Notes: generated by a model from the letters alone, not told the origin. 64,000 nt of DNA from VXNE01 sp965261535 (GCA_965261535.1 OZ253469.1:2232001-2296000); one strand, 5' to 3'. Shown: positions 54,228 through 63,843, counted from the stretch's first letter. Numbers and translations are program-made.

Positions 54228-55892
54228 TCAGCGCACGGTTTCGCCGTCACCTTGCCGTAACGCGTAAACAGCGCCCGCCTCGAAGTCGCCAAAGGCTTCT
54301 TCAGCCTCGCCGGGCCAGCGTATCGTCACGTTCCGTGCCTGCGACTCCTCTCCAAGGCCAAAATGCACTCTGGGGTCGCTGGAAGCGAGGTAGCTTGCGG
54401 ACGGTTGCACATCGCGGCTTGATCTCACTTCACCGATGGTGGCGGAAACGGTGGCGCCATGAGCATCCCGGCCGCCTGCGGTGAGCACGCGGAAGCGTAT
54501 CCAGTTGCCTCTGCTTGTCCGGTTCATGAGCAGATAAGGCGCAGCGTCCCGGTTGACGACAACCAGGTCCAGAGCGCCATCGCCATCGAGATCACCGACA
54601 GCGAGGCCACGACTGGTGTGGACAAGCGAAGGTTCGACGCCCCCCTTGGGCTTGATCTCGCGAAACACCACGGAACCGGCCTCGACCCCGCCCTGAAAGA
54701 GCGTATTGGGCTCTGCGAAGACATCGCCACTCGATGGTTCTGACGACTGGACCTTGCCGTTCGCTTCATAAAGGTCAAGTCGGCCATCGTTGTCGAAATC
54801 GGCGAGGGCCACGCCAAAACGGGTATGCCGCTTGCTCGCGGGCCCCAGACCGGCGAGTCGCGTCGCGTCTAAGAAATATTCGCCCTCGTTGCGGAAGAAA
54901 GAGTCGGACTGCCGCTTCAGGTTGACGACCAGGAGATCGCTGTCGCCGTCGTCGTCCACATCGGCTGCCGCAACGCCCATTCCCGCCTTGGCGATCCCGT
55001 CATCGTCCAACGCGCAACCCCACAGCATGGACTCATCCTCGAAACGGAGATTGCCGCGATTCAACCAGAGTTGATTGATCATCGTATCGTTGGCCACGAA
55101 CAAATCCGTGCGTCCATCGCCGTCGAAGTCCGCACCCACCGTGCCGAGCCCGTTGCCGAAGGCCGTGTTCAACCCGGCGTCGGCACTGATATCGCTAAAC
55201 GTGCCGTCGCCGTCGTTTCGATACAGGCGGTCCATCGCCGGAGCATCGTATTCGTTGGGGCCGCAGTACGTGGCATGAAAGGCTGTCGCATAACAGTCCC
55301 GCTCCAATGCGGGGGTCCAGTTCAGGTAGTTGACGACAAACAGGTCCAGGTCGCCGTCGTTGTCGAGGTCCAGGAAGGTCGCCGCCGTGCTCCATCCCGG
55401 ATCGCCCACGCCGGCCTTCACCGTGACATCCGTAAACCGATCCGCACCGTCGTTTCTCAATAGCACGTTGGGTCCCAGGTTGGTGACGTACAGGTCAATG
55501 TCGCCATCGTTATCGTAGTCGCCCGCGGCGACGCCCATGCCATAGCCGCGATCGCCCGATCCCGCGCCGCCTTCTACTTCATCGAAGTGACCGTCCCCGC
55601 GGTTGAGGTAAAGCCGATTCGCCGAAAGCGCTTCGTCGAGCGTCTCATCGACGCGACCGCTCTGGACCAGGTAGAGGTCGAGATCATCATCTCCATCCAG
55701 ATCTGCCAGTGCTGCGCCGCCACCCATGATTTCGGGCAGCATAGGACGTTCCCTGAAGCCCGAGTGATGTCTGAAATCTACGCCGCGCTCGGCGGCTTCC
55801 TCGCTGAACCAGGCGGTTTCCGAGGGAGAGCACCCGTACGCGGCGACGAGGAGACAAGCAGCCGCGGCGAGATGCCGACCCCGGGACCGCAT
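54228..55892 (-). CDS. CRTAC1/ASPIC-UnbV family lipoprotein with FG-GAP repeats (554 aa)
   Basis: Signal peptide with lipobox LVAAYGCS, so likely a lipoprotein. Repeated Ca-binding FG-GAP/VCBS units follow, for example ALADLDGDDDLDLYLVQSG, GDYDNDGDIDLYVTNLGPN and DLDNDGDLDLFVVNYLN. The end carries the ASPIC/UnbV domain (ARNVTIRWPGEAEEAFGDF). Members form beta-propellers at the cell surface; the role is unknown. The start overlaps the end of the TPR gene by 1 nt. Confidence 0.9.
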   Translation of the reverse strand: MRSRGRHLAAAACLLVAAYGCSPSETAWFSEEAAERGVDFRHHSGFRERPMLPEIMGGGAALADLDGDDDLDLYLVQSGRVDETLDEALSANRLYLNRGDGHFDEVEGGAGSGDRGYGMGVAAGDYDNDGDIDLYVTNLGPNVLLRNDGADRFTDVTVKAGVGDPGWSTAATFLDLDNDGDLDLFVVNYLNWTPALERDCYATAFHATYCGPNEYDAPAMDRLYRNDGDGTFSDISADAGLNTAFGNGLGTVGADFDGDGRTDLFVANDTMINQLWLNRGNLRFEDESMLWGCALDDDGIAKAGMGVAAADVDDDGDSDLLVVNLKRQSDSFFRNEGEYFLDATRLAGLGPASKRHTRFGVALADFDNDGRLDLYEANGKVQSSEPSSGDVFAEPNTLFQGGVEAGSVVFREIKPKGGVEPSLVHTSRGLAVGDLDGDGALDLVVVNRDAAPYLLMNRTSRGNWIRFRVLTAGGRDAHGATVSATIGEVRSSRDVQPSASYLASSDPRVHFGLGEESQARNVTIRWPGEAEEAFGDFEAGAVYALRQGDGETVR

Positions 55893-57310
55893 CAGCGCGC
55901 ATCCTCCAGTTCTCGCAAACGACGTTCGGTTGCGTCGACCTCAGAGGCGCCCGCCCCATGGCGCTGGGCCATGCGAAGTGCCCGCCATGCCGCCTCGATT
56001 CGACCCCCTTCGCCGAGGCTCCGCGCCAGATAGAGATATCCTCGTTCATAGTTCGGGTCAAGAATAACGAGCCGCTCGAAGCGCTCGATGGCATGCGGCC
56101 AATCCTCGAGTTCCGCTTCTATCATCCCCAGGTAGAGCAAGGTTGTCAGCCTCTGGGGCTCGTATCGCAATGCGGTCAGGATCGCTGCCTTCGCTTCAAC
56201 GCGCTTGCCCAGATCAAGCAGCAACCTGCCCTTCTCCCAATGCGCGTCAGCCAGTATCGAATTCAGCTCGATGGCACGATCCAGGTGGCGCAGCGCGTCT
56301 TCGAGGTCGCCTTGCTCTCGATAACGGCTTGCGATGCTGAGGTGAAAAGGCGCGAAATCGGGATTCAGTTCTATCCCACGTTTGGCCAATTCGATGGCTT
56401 CCTCGGCACGGCCGGCGTGCGCGTAGGCGATACTCAAGGCGTTGAGCAGGCTGCAAGCGAAGAAGAAGCCTGTGGGACGCCCGCACTGCTCTTCCGGGTT
56501 TCGCTCGGCCAGCCTCTCCAGTATCTCCAACGCCTCGGCGTTCCTGCCCGCGTCGGACAACTCTTGCGCTGCCTCAAAACTGGCGCCACCTCGTAGATAG
56601 GATGCCAATTGGTCGCGGCGCTCGTCGCGCCAACTGAAGGGTATTGCGTCTCTGGCGCGAGCCATGGCCAGTCGGGCCTCCTCGATTCGGCCCATTGCGC
56701 GCAGCGCCTGCCCCAAGGTTCGGAAAACATGGGGATGCCGGGATTCGCGGGCGTACGGCTCAAGCAGGGCCACGGCTTCGGCATGCCGACCCTGGGCCAT
56801 CAGGACTTGCGCCCGACCGAAGGAAGCGTCGGCGCCATCCCCCAAATCCCCCGCACGCTCGAAGGCGAGCGCGGCTTCTTTCAGACGGTTCGACTCCAGC
56901 AACCAGGTCCCTCGCCAGAGCCAGGCGGGCGCATAGTCCGCATCGATGGCAATGGCGCGTTCCAGACCCAGGAGCGCGCCTTCGTGGTCGCCCTCCTGCG
57001 CCAGGAGCAACGCGCGAAAATATGGCCAGCGGAAATCGCTCGGGTCCAGCGATTCGGCATGTTGGTAGGCGGCGAGCGCAGCGTCGGGGAAGCCGTTGAC
57101 CCCATACGCCATCGCCAGTCGTCCACGCATTGCGCCCGATTTCGGCATCACGCGGGCTTGTCCGATCAATTCCTTGAGGAATTCCGCAAGTTCCGTGTCC
57201 GGCGAGTCGATCCCCGCGACGACTGGCTCTGCTGCTCTATCGAAATCCAGATCAGAACACGCACATAAGGAGAGCATAGCTGCCGCCACGGCGGCGCAGC
57301 ATCGAACCAT
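55892..57310 (-). CDS. TPR-repeat lipoprotein (472 aa)
   Basis: Signal sequence MVRCCAAVAAAMLSLCACSD with lipobox LCACS. It is followed by a chain of tetratricopeptide repeats, e.g. LAMAYGVNGFPDAALAAYQH, LERAIAIDADYAPAWLWRGT, ALRHLDRAIELNSILADAHW and AIERFERLVILDPNYERGYL. I chose the ATG at 57310 because it places the signal peptide first; the frame is open to a GTG at 57451. It probably works with the CRTAC1 protein encoded next, a pairing common in this kind of organism. Confidence 0.85.
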   Translation of the reverse strand: MVRCCAAVAAAMLSLCACSDLDFDRAAEPVVAGIDSPDTELAEFLKELIGQARVMPKSGAMRGRLAMAYGVNGFPDAALAAYQHAESLDPSDFRWPYFRALLLAQEGDHEGALLGLERAIAIDADYAPAWLWRGTWLLESNRLKEAALAFERAGDLGDGADASFGRAQVLMAQGRHAEAVALLEPYARESRHPHVFRTLGQALRAMGRIEEARLAMARARDAIPFSWRDERRDQLASYLRGGASFEAAQELSDAGRNAEALEILERLAERNPEEQCGRPTGFFFACSLLNALSIAYAHAGRAEEAIELAKRGIELNPDFAPFHLSIASRYREQGDLEDALRHLDRAIELNSILADAHWEKGRLLLDLGKRVEAKAAILTALRYEPQRLTTLLYLGMIEAELEDWPHAIERFERLVILDPNYERGYLYLARSLGEGGRIEAAWRALRMAQRHGAGASEVDATERRLRELEDAR

Positions 57311-57842
57311 TGCAAGGCGAGATCGACCTTCAACTACTGAACACCTACGGCAACCGTTCAGCATCGCTTCAAGTGGCCGGGAATATGCCAATCCCCGGCG
57401 ATTGGTGCAAACGCTTAAGCTCCCCGATGCCACCTTGATGCCCAACCTCACTTCTCAGCCGCCTCTCGGTACTGCTGGATCATGTTCGTCGCAGGATGTC
57501 CGCTTCGTGTGAGACGCCGGCGCTTTAGCTGTTGCAGGAGCAATGCTGAACAGGAAGAATCGAGCGGTCATGATTGGGCAATTGACCGAGAACCGTCCAA
57601 GCTTGGGTGAGGTGGTCGAACATCTAGAACTGAGCGTTCGGCAGATGAGGCGATTATTAGCACGATACCGGGCTCGGGCGCCTTTGGGTCTGATTTTACG
57701 CCACTGGGGCATGCCTGAAACAACGCCATGGCGGAAGCGGCCCGTGGCCACCCCGCGGCGGGTCGAGAAAAAAGGTTTTTCGTAAACTTTTCCGGCTTGA
57801 TCAGTACGATGGCGCGGCATTCTCAGGCGCGGGCCGAGAAGC
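57311..57842. other. Intergenic region between the TPR gene and HigBA
   Basis: Over 500 nt. It holds the promoter region of the TPR/CRTAC1 operon and a short AraC-like helix-turn-helix relic on the plus strand. No other feature supported. Confidence 0.35.
57543..57785 (+). pseudogene. AraC-family helix-turn-helix relic (80 codons)
   Basis: The open frame contains LTENRPSLGEVVEHLELSVR and QMRRLLARYR, close to the first helix-turn-helix of AraC/GlxA regulators. The rest is basic and unlike the family, and the second helix-turn-helix is missing. Most likely a gene remnant rather than a working regulator. Confidence 0.35.
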
Positions 57843-57848
57843 GGGAGG

Positions 57849-57892
57849 TTGACAATTTGTATCTTGACATGATACGTATCACCCTGTGATAC
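57849..57892 (+). promoter_or_regulatory. HigBA promoter and operator
   Basis: TTGACA at 57849 is a good -35 box. The following sequence contains GATACGTATC (palindrome, 57871-57880) and the perfect inverted repeat GTATCAC-CCT-GTGATAC (57876-57892). The right arm covers the GTG start of the toxin (57886). HigA-type antitoxins bind such repeats, so binding would block both transcription and the start region. Confidence 0.65.
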
Positions 57893-58167
57893 AGGGATTC
57901 GCGAGCAGGCGCACGGAGGCGCTGGCTGCGGGCCGAACGCCAAGAGGCTTTCCGCCAGAGCTTGTTCGGAGAACCCGCGCCATGTTGACCGCTATGAATG
58001 CTGCCGTTCGGCTGGAAGACCTCCGCTTCCCGCCGGGCAATCACCTTGAGAAGCTATCGGGAGACCGCAAAGGACAATACTCGATTCGGATCAACAGGCA
58101 ATGGCGCATTTGCTTCGTTTGGACCCTCAATGGTCCAGACAGGTTGGAAATCGTGGACTACCACTAA
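57886..58167 (+). CDS. higB: HigB-type toxin (RelE superfamily, 93 aa)
   Basis: Begins at GTG 57886 (VIQGFASRRTEAL). It has the HigB pattern with LEDLRFPPGNHLEKLSGDRK and YSIRINRQWRICFVW, and ends LEIVDYH. HigB toxins are ribosome-dependent mRNA interferases. The toxin precedes the antitoxin, the reversed order typical of HigBA. A short untranslated leader and an operator over the start suggest tight self-repression. Confidence 0.93.
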   Translation: MIQGFASRRTEALAAGRTPRGFPPELVRRTRAMLTAMNAAVRLEDLRFPPGNHLEKLSGDRKGQYSIRINRQWRICFVWTLNGPDRLEIVDYH

Positions 58168-58173
58168 GGATCT

Positions 58174-58491
58174 ATGGAGATGATCAAAAGTCTGAATCTA
58201 ATGCATCCGGGCGAAGTGCTTGAGGAGTTGTATCTCTATCCACTTGGGATGAGCGCTGGCGCACTAGCGAAACGACTAAATGTGCCGCGGACCCGGATAG
58301 AAAGAATCGTAAAGTGCCAGACATCGGTCACGCCGGATACAGCGTGTCGACTCGCCAAGGCGCTTGGCACTACGCCCTTGTACTGGATGAACATGCAGAC
58401 GAGCTACGACTTGGCCTTGGCTAGCCGGACGGTTGACGTCTCCGAAATTAGTCCGCTCGACGCTTTTCTGAGTCCAGGTAGTGGACAATAG
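58174..58491 (+). CDS. higA: HigA-type antitoxin (Xre family, 105 aa)
   Basis: Begins at ATG 58174 with AAGGA 4 nt upstream. It has the HigA signature HPGEVLEELYLYPLGMSAGA and LAKRLNVPRTRIERI, an Xre helix-turn-helix, and ALGTTPLYWMNMQTSYDL near the end. It neutralises HigB and represses the operon. It lies 6 nt behind higB. Confidence 0.93.
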   Translation: MEMIKSLNLMHPGEVLEELYLYPLGMSAGALAKRLNVPRTRIERIVKCQTSVTPDTACRLAKALGTTPLYWMNMQTSYDLALASRTVDVSEISPLDAFLSPGSGQ

Positions 58492-58526
58492 AAAATTCCG
58501 GTGGAGGACCCACGATTAGCGTGGCG

Positions 58527-59696
58527 CTAGCGCAGGATGCTCGGGTTCATCGCCACGCCGTTGTGGATCACGAAGCTCCGAATATGATTGGCCTTCTCTC
58601 GACCGACGTAGCCTTCGAATTCGTCGATCAACTCCACCCACTTGCGGCGCGCCCGGGTGCGAAGTAGCAGGCCTTCGCCCGTTGGAGCTGGCGACAGGAT
58701 CTCGTCGATGATCGCATCGGGATTGGTCCCCGCGAAACGACAGAACGCTTCCAGCGTCTCAAGCCAATCGTCCGGCGGAGGCGTTGCGCGCCAGAACTTG
58801 CTGACGCTCTTGCGCCACTCGCCCACCGAGGCGTAGTCGCGAATTGGACCGAGGTTCACCGGCGCGCCCTCGGGCGCCACTCCGCTCGGCGCTTCCACAC
58901 CGCCGCCGGCGAGCCCCAGCCCACGGGAGAGCGCGCGCACCTCGTCGTCGCGCCATGGAATCGGGGCGGCCGTTTGCAACAGCCCGGCTTCTTCAAGCTT
59001 TGCCGTGACCTGCGAATCGCGCGGGAACGGAGTGTTCGTATCGGCATCGAAAAAGCATTCTTCCCACGCGCCATGGGGACGCTGGCCGCCGGCTTCGGGC
59101 GACTCGGCCGGGTAGCCGATCAAGAGCGCGGCCGCAGGCTCGAAATCTTCCGGCACATCCACCACGCGGCGGGCGCCCTCTTCGTCGAACGGTACGAGAC
59201 ATGCGCCGAGACCCTCGTCGACGGCCGCCAGGTATCCTTGCATCAGCGCCATTCCGGTATCGGCGTTGCCGCCCCGGACGCGGTTGCCCAGGCCGGGCAT
59301 CAATACTTGCGGTACCACGACCCTTTCCACGTAGCGCTGGCTCCAGCCATGCGGCGGGCCGTACACGGCAACGTCCTGCAGGGCTCCGGACGGCACGGTC
59401 GGGTAGTGAACACCCTGGAGCGCGTCCTCCCGCGCCGCCAAGTCGGAGTACCAGAGGAGGTACACCGGCGCCAGATCGAACTCCACTTCGGCAAATGGCG
59501 TCTTCAGCCCGTTGCGCTCCTCCTCGGACAGCGCCTCCCGGTATACCACCACGCCCTTGCCCCACGGCACGTTCATGGCGCGCGATGCGAGACGTGTCGC
59601 GTGCCCGATGGTCTCGATCTTGTCGCGCTCCACCGGCCGATCAGGATCGAAGTAGCGCACTGATCGACGTGATCCAAGAACCCGGAAATAGTCCAT
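58527..59696 (-). CDS. Nitroreductase-family protein with C-terminal extension (389 aa)
   Basis: Begins MDYFRVLGSRRSVRYFDPDR, the FMN-dependent nitroreductase start. It has YLAAVDEGLGACLVPFDEEG and ALLIGYPAESPEAGG, typical of the nitroreductase fold, up to about residue 215. The extra 170 residues at the C-terminus are unassigned. The next gene upstream is a second nitroreductase-like protein, and both precede a thiolase cluster in the direction of the operon. A redox step on an unusual acyl or ring substrate is possible. Confidence 0.8.
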   Translation of the reverse strand: MDYFRVLGSRRSVRYFDPDRPVERDKIETIGHATRLASRAMNVPWGKGVVVYREALSEEERNGLKTPFAEVEFDLAPVYLLWYSDLAAREDALQGVHYPTVPSGALQDVAVYGPPHGWSQRYVERVVVPQVLMPGLGNRVRGGNADTGMALMQGYLAAVDEGLGACLVPFDEEGARRVVDVPEDFEPAAALLIGYPAESPEAGGQRPHGAWEECFFDADTNTPFPRDSQVTAKLEEAGLLQTAAPIPWRDDEVRALSRGLGLAGGGVEAPSGVAPEGAPVNLGPIRDYASVGEWRKSVSKFWRATPPPDDWLETLEAFCRFAGTNPDAIIDEILSPAPTGEGLLLRTRARRKWVELIDEFEGYVGREKANHIRSFVIHNGVAMNPSILR

Positions 59697-59705
59697 ATCC
59701 CGCCC

Positions 59706-60545
59706 CTATTCCGGCAGACCGAACATGCGTGCCAGCCGGCGCAGTTCGCCGCGCCGCCAGCTCGTGGGCGCCTGCTCCTGCACCATGCCTTCAGCGGCGA
59801 GGCGCTCCACGGTGGCCGGGCTGCTCGCAAACGGATTGCCGTATCGGCCCTCGAAGATGGTGTCCTCCAGAGGCTCGCGCGGACGCTGTCCGCCGGGCGC
59901 TTCGGCGCCGTAGCCGATGAATATCGGCGTCGCGCCGACCCAATGGTCGGGAATGGACATCATCTCCCGCGCGAGACGTGCCGGCAGCGCAGAGAGTTGA
60001 ACGCCGAGGCCGAGTTCGACGCCAGTCAGAAGCGCGTATGCCTGGCCAAAGCCGAGCACATTTCGGGCGAGCGACAACAACTCAAGGGAATACTTCGCCG
60101 CGTCTTCGTCCTGGGTGAATCCGCCGTTCTTGATGCCGACCTTCGGCTCGGCATCCATGATCGCCTGGTAGTACGGCAACACTTCCTCCGAGAGCCTGTC
60201 CGGCGTCCAGCCATGGCTCTCGTTGAGCGCGCCCGCTTCCATCAGCGCTTCAAGGTTCCTGCCCGTCATCGCCTTCTCGAGCGCATCCATGTCGGCGAAC
60301 ATCCAGAGCAGGACGCGCACCATTTCGAGCTGGGTCGTGGTGGTCGGCGTCTGCCACTCCTTCAACTGTTCATCGGTTAGCTGATCTACGCGCATCACCA
60401 CGGTGCGCAGCAAGTCCAGCTCAAGCAGCCGGGGCGCCTGGTGAATTGATTCCAGGATGGCCTGGATCTGCCACTCTTCCACCGGCCGCCACGGAAACCA
60501 CAGTCGCGTGGACCGCCGCGTACCGACGACTTCCTTGAATTGCAT
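59706..60545 (-). CDS. Nitroreductase-family protein (279 aa)
   Basis: MQFKEVVGTRRSTRLWFPWR is the nitroreductase start. FGQAYALLTGVELGLGVQLS and HWVGATPIFIGYGAEAPGGQ fit the core. It shares the C-terminal GGQRPREPLEDTIF pattern with its neighbour, so the two are likely paralogues or a heterodimer. It lies 2 nt after the thiolase stop. Confidence 0.8.
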   Translation of the reverse strand: MQFKEVVGTRRSTRLWFPWRPVEEWQIQAILESIHQAPRLLELDLLRTVVMRVDQLTDEQLKEWQTPTTTTQLEMVRVLLWMFADMDALEKAMTGRNLEALMEAGALNESHGWTPDRLSEEVLPYYQAIMDAEPKVGIKNGGFTQDEDAAKYSLELLSLARNVLGFGQAYALLTGVELGLGVQLSALPARLAREMMSIPDHWVGATPIFIGYGAEAPGGQRPREPLEDTIFEGRYGNPFASSPATVERLAAEGMVQEQAPTSWRRGELRRLARMFGLPE

Positions 60546-60547
60546 GG

Positions 60548-61681
60548 TTACGCTTCCATCACCAGCACGTTGACGCCGCCGATCCCCGAGTTCTGGACGA
60601 CCCCGACCTTGGGATCATCCGCAACCTGGCGCGCGTCCGCGCGACCAGTGAGCTGCCGAACGATCTCGGTGACCATGGCGCCGCCCGTGGCACCTACCGG
60701 ATGTCCGCGCGACAACAGACCGCCGTCGGTGTTCACCGGTATGTCCCCGGTGATCTCCGTGCGCCCGTCCCAGACGGCTTGCGCACCTTCGCCCTCTCCG
60801 ACCAGGCCGAGTCCTTCGATGGAGAAGACTTCCCCCGGCGAAAACGCGTCGTGGACCTGTGTCACTTCGACGTCCTCGGGGCCGATTCCTGCGCGTTCGT
60901 ATGCCTGCTGCGCGACCGTCTCAAGCGCGCCGCCTTCCTCGCCCTGATCCTCCTGGCCGCCCTTCGGCTGGTAGGCGCCGCTTCCCTGCGCCCATCCCGC
61001 GATCTTGACGAGCTCGCTGGCGGGCTTGAACTTCTCGGCAACGGAGCGGCGTGCGATGACCACCGCGGAAGCCCCATCGGTCGTCGGGCTGCACTCGAAC
61101 AGATGAATCGGGTCGGCGATCACACGGCTGTTAAGCACCTGTTCCAACGATATCTCCTTCTGGTACTGGGCGTTTGGATTCAATGCGCCATTCTTGTGCG
61201 ACTTTACCGACACCTGCGCGAACATTTCCTCGGTGGCGCCGTAGTCCTCCATATAACGTCTTTCCAACAGCGCATACCCGGCCGGCATGACGGAGAAGCC
61301 CATCAGCGTGCCATAGGATCGCTCCCCGCTGATCTTTATCAATCCGCGCTCCATCTTCTCGAAACCGACCACCAGGGCGATGTCGTAGACGCCGGCACCG
61401 ACCACGTGGTGCGCCTGAATCAGCGCCGTGGAGGAACTGGCACACGCCATTTCCATGTTGATGACCGGAATGCCCGTCTGGCCGAGCTCGCTAACGACGT
61501 TGAGCCCTGCGCCCATGCCCGAGTACACGCGACCCGTATACGCGACCTGTATGTCCTTGAACTCGACGTTCGCGTCGTCGAGGGCTTCGCGGATAGCGAC
61601 ACGTCCCATCTCCTGCACGGATTTGTCCGGCCAGCGGCCGAACGGATGCAATCCGCATCCCATTACGACTACGTCTTCCAT
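60548..61681 (-). CDS. Thiolase / SCP-x type acetyl-CoA acyltransferase (377 aa)
   Basis: The catalytic cysteine is in VINMEMACASSSTALIQAHH (Cys80) and the second active-site motif is LSRGHPVGATGGAMV. The final motif reads GIGGVNVLVMEA, lacking the CxG cysteine of classical thiolases, in line with the SCP-x/thiolase-like group. It cleaves beta-ketoacyl-CoA or condenses acyl groups. It is next to a DUF35 protein, which often forms a complex with such thiolases. Confidence 0.88.
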   Translation of the reverse strand: MEDVVVMGCGLHPFGRWPDKSVQEMGRVAIREALDDANVEFKDIQVAYTGRVYSGMGAGLNVVSELGQTGIPVINMEMACASSSTALIQAHHVVGAGVYDIALVVGFEKMERGLIKISGERSYGTLMGFSVMPAGYALLERRYMEDYGATEEMFAQVSVKSHKNGALNPNAQYQKEISLEQVLNSRVIADPIHLFECSPTTDGASAVVIARRSVAEKFKPASELVKIAGWAQGSGAYQPKGGQEDQGEEGGALETVAQQAYERAGIGPEDVEVTQVHDAFSPGEVFSIEGLGLVGEGEGAQAVWDGRTEITGDIPVNTDGGLLSRGHPVGATGGAMVTEIVRQLTGRADARQVADDPKVGVVQNSGIGGVNVLVMEA

Positions 61682-61696
61682 CGCGTTCTCCTCGTG

Positions 61697-62125
61697 TCAG
61701 CGCGGCCGGAAAAAGAAGTTGACGACGGTGCGGCCCTCGTCGACCTCAAGCGGCGCCAGAAAGATCTCAACCGGCATGCCGATCTTTACTTCGTCGGGTT
61801 CAACGTCGCGCAGCACCGTTTGTACCTGCACGCCCTCCGGCAACATTACCCGAGCGATGACGTAGGGCGGTTCGATCAGAGATCCCGGCAGCTTCTGATA
61901 CACGGTGGTGAAGGTATGCACCGTGCCGCCGGTGCCGAGAAATATGCGTTCGAGCGATGCCTCGCCGCAGTTCGCGCAATATTCCCGCGATGTCGACGTG
62001 AACACCTCATCGCAATTCGCGCAACGCTGGCCATACAGGCGCGGAACGCCATCAATGGAGTCGGGCATCTCGAACAGGCCCGCTTCGAGCGGCACCAAAT
62101 CGGTGGCGGTCTCCGTGACGGTCAC
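61697..62125 (-). CDS. DUF35 OB-fold/zinc-ribbon acyl-CoA associated protein (142 aa)
   Basis: Rubredoxin-like zinc ribbon CANCDEVFTSTSREYCANCG followed by an OB-fold (VHTFTTVYQK, PPYVIARVMLPEG). The GTG at 62125 has GGAGGA just upstream and begins VTVTETATDL. A longer frame from 62179 lacks such a site. DUF35 proteins bind thiolases and bring acyl-CoA to them, matching the adjacent gene. Confidence 0.87.
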   Translation of the reverse strand: MTVTETATDLVPLEAGLFEMPDSIDGVPRLYGQRCANCDEVFTSTSREYCANCGEASLERIFLGTGGTVHTFTTVYQKLPGSLIEPPYVIARVMLPEGVQVQTVLRDVEPDEVKIGMPVEIFLAPLEVDEGRTVVNFFFRPR

Positions 62126-62138
62126 TGTTCCTCCAGCA

Positions 62139-63704
62139 TCACGCGGTCTTTTCCCGATCCCAAGTGTTTGGACCGACACCCTGACGCTTGAGTTCGCCCT
62201 TCTGGGTGCGTTCGGTGCCCGTCTTCGGCAACTCCGAGCGAAACTCGAGATACCGGGGGACCATGAAGTATGCCATGACCGATTCGCAGTGCTCGATGAG
62301 CGCCTCGGGCGTGAGCGTCTGCCCCGGCTTCAGCACGACCACAGCCATGACATCGTCCTCGCCAAGGTCCGAAGGCACGCCGAATACGGCCGATTCGAGC
62401 ACCGCCGGATGTTTGTTGATCTCCCGTTCGACCTCGTAGGACGAGATGTTCTCGCCACGACGCCGCAACGACTCGGTCTTGCGGTCGACGAAATAGAGGT
62501 AGCCCTGCGCGTCCGCACGAACGACATCACCGGTGTGCAGCCAGCCGCCGGCGATCTTGTCGTTGCTCGCATCGACGTTCTTGTAATACTCGACGGTTTG
62601 CGCGCCGGGATTGTCTATCTTCCACCACAGCTCTCCGGGCGTACCCGCCGCCACGTCTTCGCCATCGTCATCCACGATGCGATAGGTGTTCGTCGGTTTC
62701 CCGATCGAGCCGACCGGCGCGCTGCCCGGGTTGACCGTCGCGAAGCCGCCGCCATCGACGGCCGCATAGATCTCGTGGATGTGCACGCCAAAGCGTTTTT
62801 CAAACGCTTCCCACACCGATGCGGGACACGCGGCACTGAAGACTACGCGCACCGTGTTGTCAGCGTCGTCTTCCCGTTCCGGCTGCTTCATCAGGATCGG
62901 CATCATCGCGCCCAGCGCGTTGAAGGTCGTGGCACCGTAGCGGCGGATATCGCTCCAGAACCGGCTCGCGGAGAAACGACGCGCCACCGCCACCGGCAGG
63001 CCATGCGTCAACGCGCGCCGGACCGAGAGGCTGAGCGCGTTGGCGTGGAACAGCGGCAGGCATGTGTACAGGATGTCCGTGGGTTCGAGTTTTGGCGCCA
63101 GACCCGAATCCGCACCCATCCGTATCGGACCATGGCGCTGGACCACACCCTTCGGGTTTCCGGTCGTGCCCGACGTATACATGATCCCCGCGATCTGGCC
63201 CATTTCCACAGACGCGTTCGGGTTCTCCTCGGACGATGCCTGCATGAGCGTGCCAAGTTCGATCCAGTCTTCGGGCACCGTCGTCTCTGTCACCACGCCA
63301 CAGCGCGTGGCGATGATGTTGGAAATCTTGGGAAGGTCTTCCTGGACTGCAACGACCGCCTCGACGTACTCGACGTCACAAACCAGGATGGATGAGTCCG
63401 AGTGGTCGACGATGTAACTCAGACCCGCGCCTTTCAGCGCGACATTCACCGGCACCGCGTAGCCACCGAGTTTCTGCACGCCGAAATAGACGAACAGCCA
63501 CTCCGGCGAGTTCGGCATCATGATCGCGACACCCACGCCGGGCTTGACCCCGAGGTCCCGCAGCGCATGGGCGATCCGGTTCGTTTCGCTGTTCAGTTCG
63601 GAGAAGCTGACCACCCGATCCTCATACAACAGGAACGGCCTGTCGCCGAGCATGTCCGCCTGGTGCTCGATCAGTTCGGCGAGGGTAGTTGGCTCGTTAC
63701 TCAC
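62139..63704 (-). CDS. AMP-forming acyl-CoA synthetase/ligase (521 aa)
   Basis: ATP-binding motif IMYTSGTTGNPKGVVQ, and YFVDRKTESLRRRGENISSY near the C-terminus. The usual YGxTE motif is replaced by IYAAVDGGGF, which may affect substrate activation. The protein activates a carboxylate to its CoA thioester for the thiolase cluster. It ends 13 nt before the DUF35 start. It is divergent from the acyl-CoA dehydrogenase. Confidence 0.88.
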   Translation of the reverse strand: MSNEPTTLAELIEHQADMLGDRPFLLYEDRVVSFSELNSETNRIAHALRDLGVKPGVGVAIMMPNSPEWLFVYFGVQKLGGYAVPVNVALKGAGLSYIVDHSDSSILVCDVEYVEAVVAVQEDLPKISNIIATRCGVVTETTVPEDWIELGTLMQASSEENPNASVEMGQIAGIMYTSGTTGNPKGVVQRHGPIRMGADSGLAPKLEPTDILYTCLPLFHANALSLSVRRALTHGLPVAVARRFSASRFWSDIRRYGATTFNALGAMMPILMKQPEREDDADNTVRVVFSAACPASVWEAFEKRFGVHIHEIYAAVDGGGFATVNPGSAPVGSIGKPTNTYRIVDDDGEDVAAGTPGELWWKIDNPGAQTVEYYKNVDASNDKIAGGWLHTGDVVRADAQGYLYFVDRKTESLRRRGENISSYEVEREINKHPAVLESAVFGVPSDLGEDDVMAVVVLKPGQTLTPEALIEHCESVMAYFMVPRYLEFRSELPKTGTERTQKGELKRQGVGPNTWDREKTA

Positions 63705-63843
63705 GCCGATTGCGCCTCAAGGTGGAAGTCAGGGAGTACCGAAGCAGTTTATCACGCTACTTACGGTGCCCATTTCGCGCGTACGGCGCGACGCGAGCTG
63801 CCAAGCGTTTTGATAGAGTGGACGCCACCAATAAGGGAGACGC

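Noticed and set aside
60701..63395. Long open frames on the plus strand opposite the thiolase/DUF35/ligase genes
   Set aside because: They are antisense to clearly recognised genes and have shadow composition without motifs.
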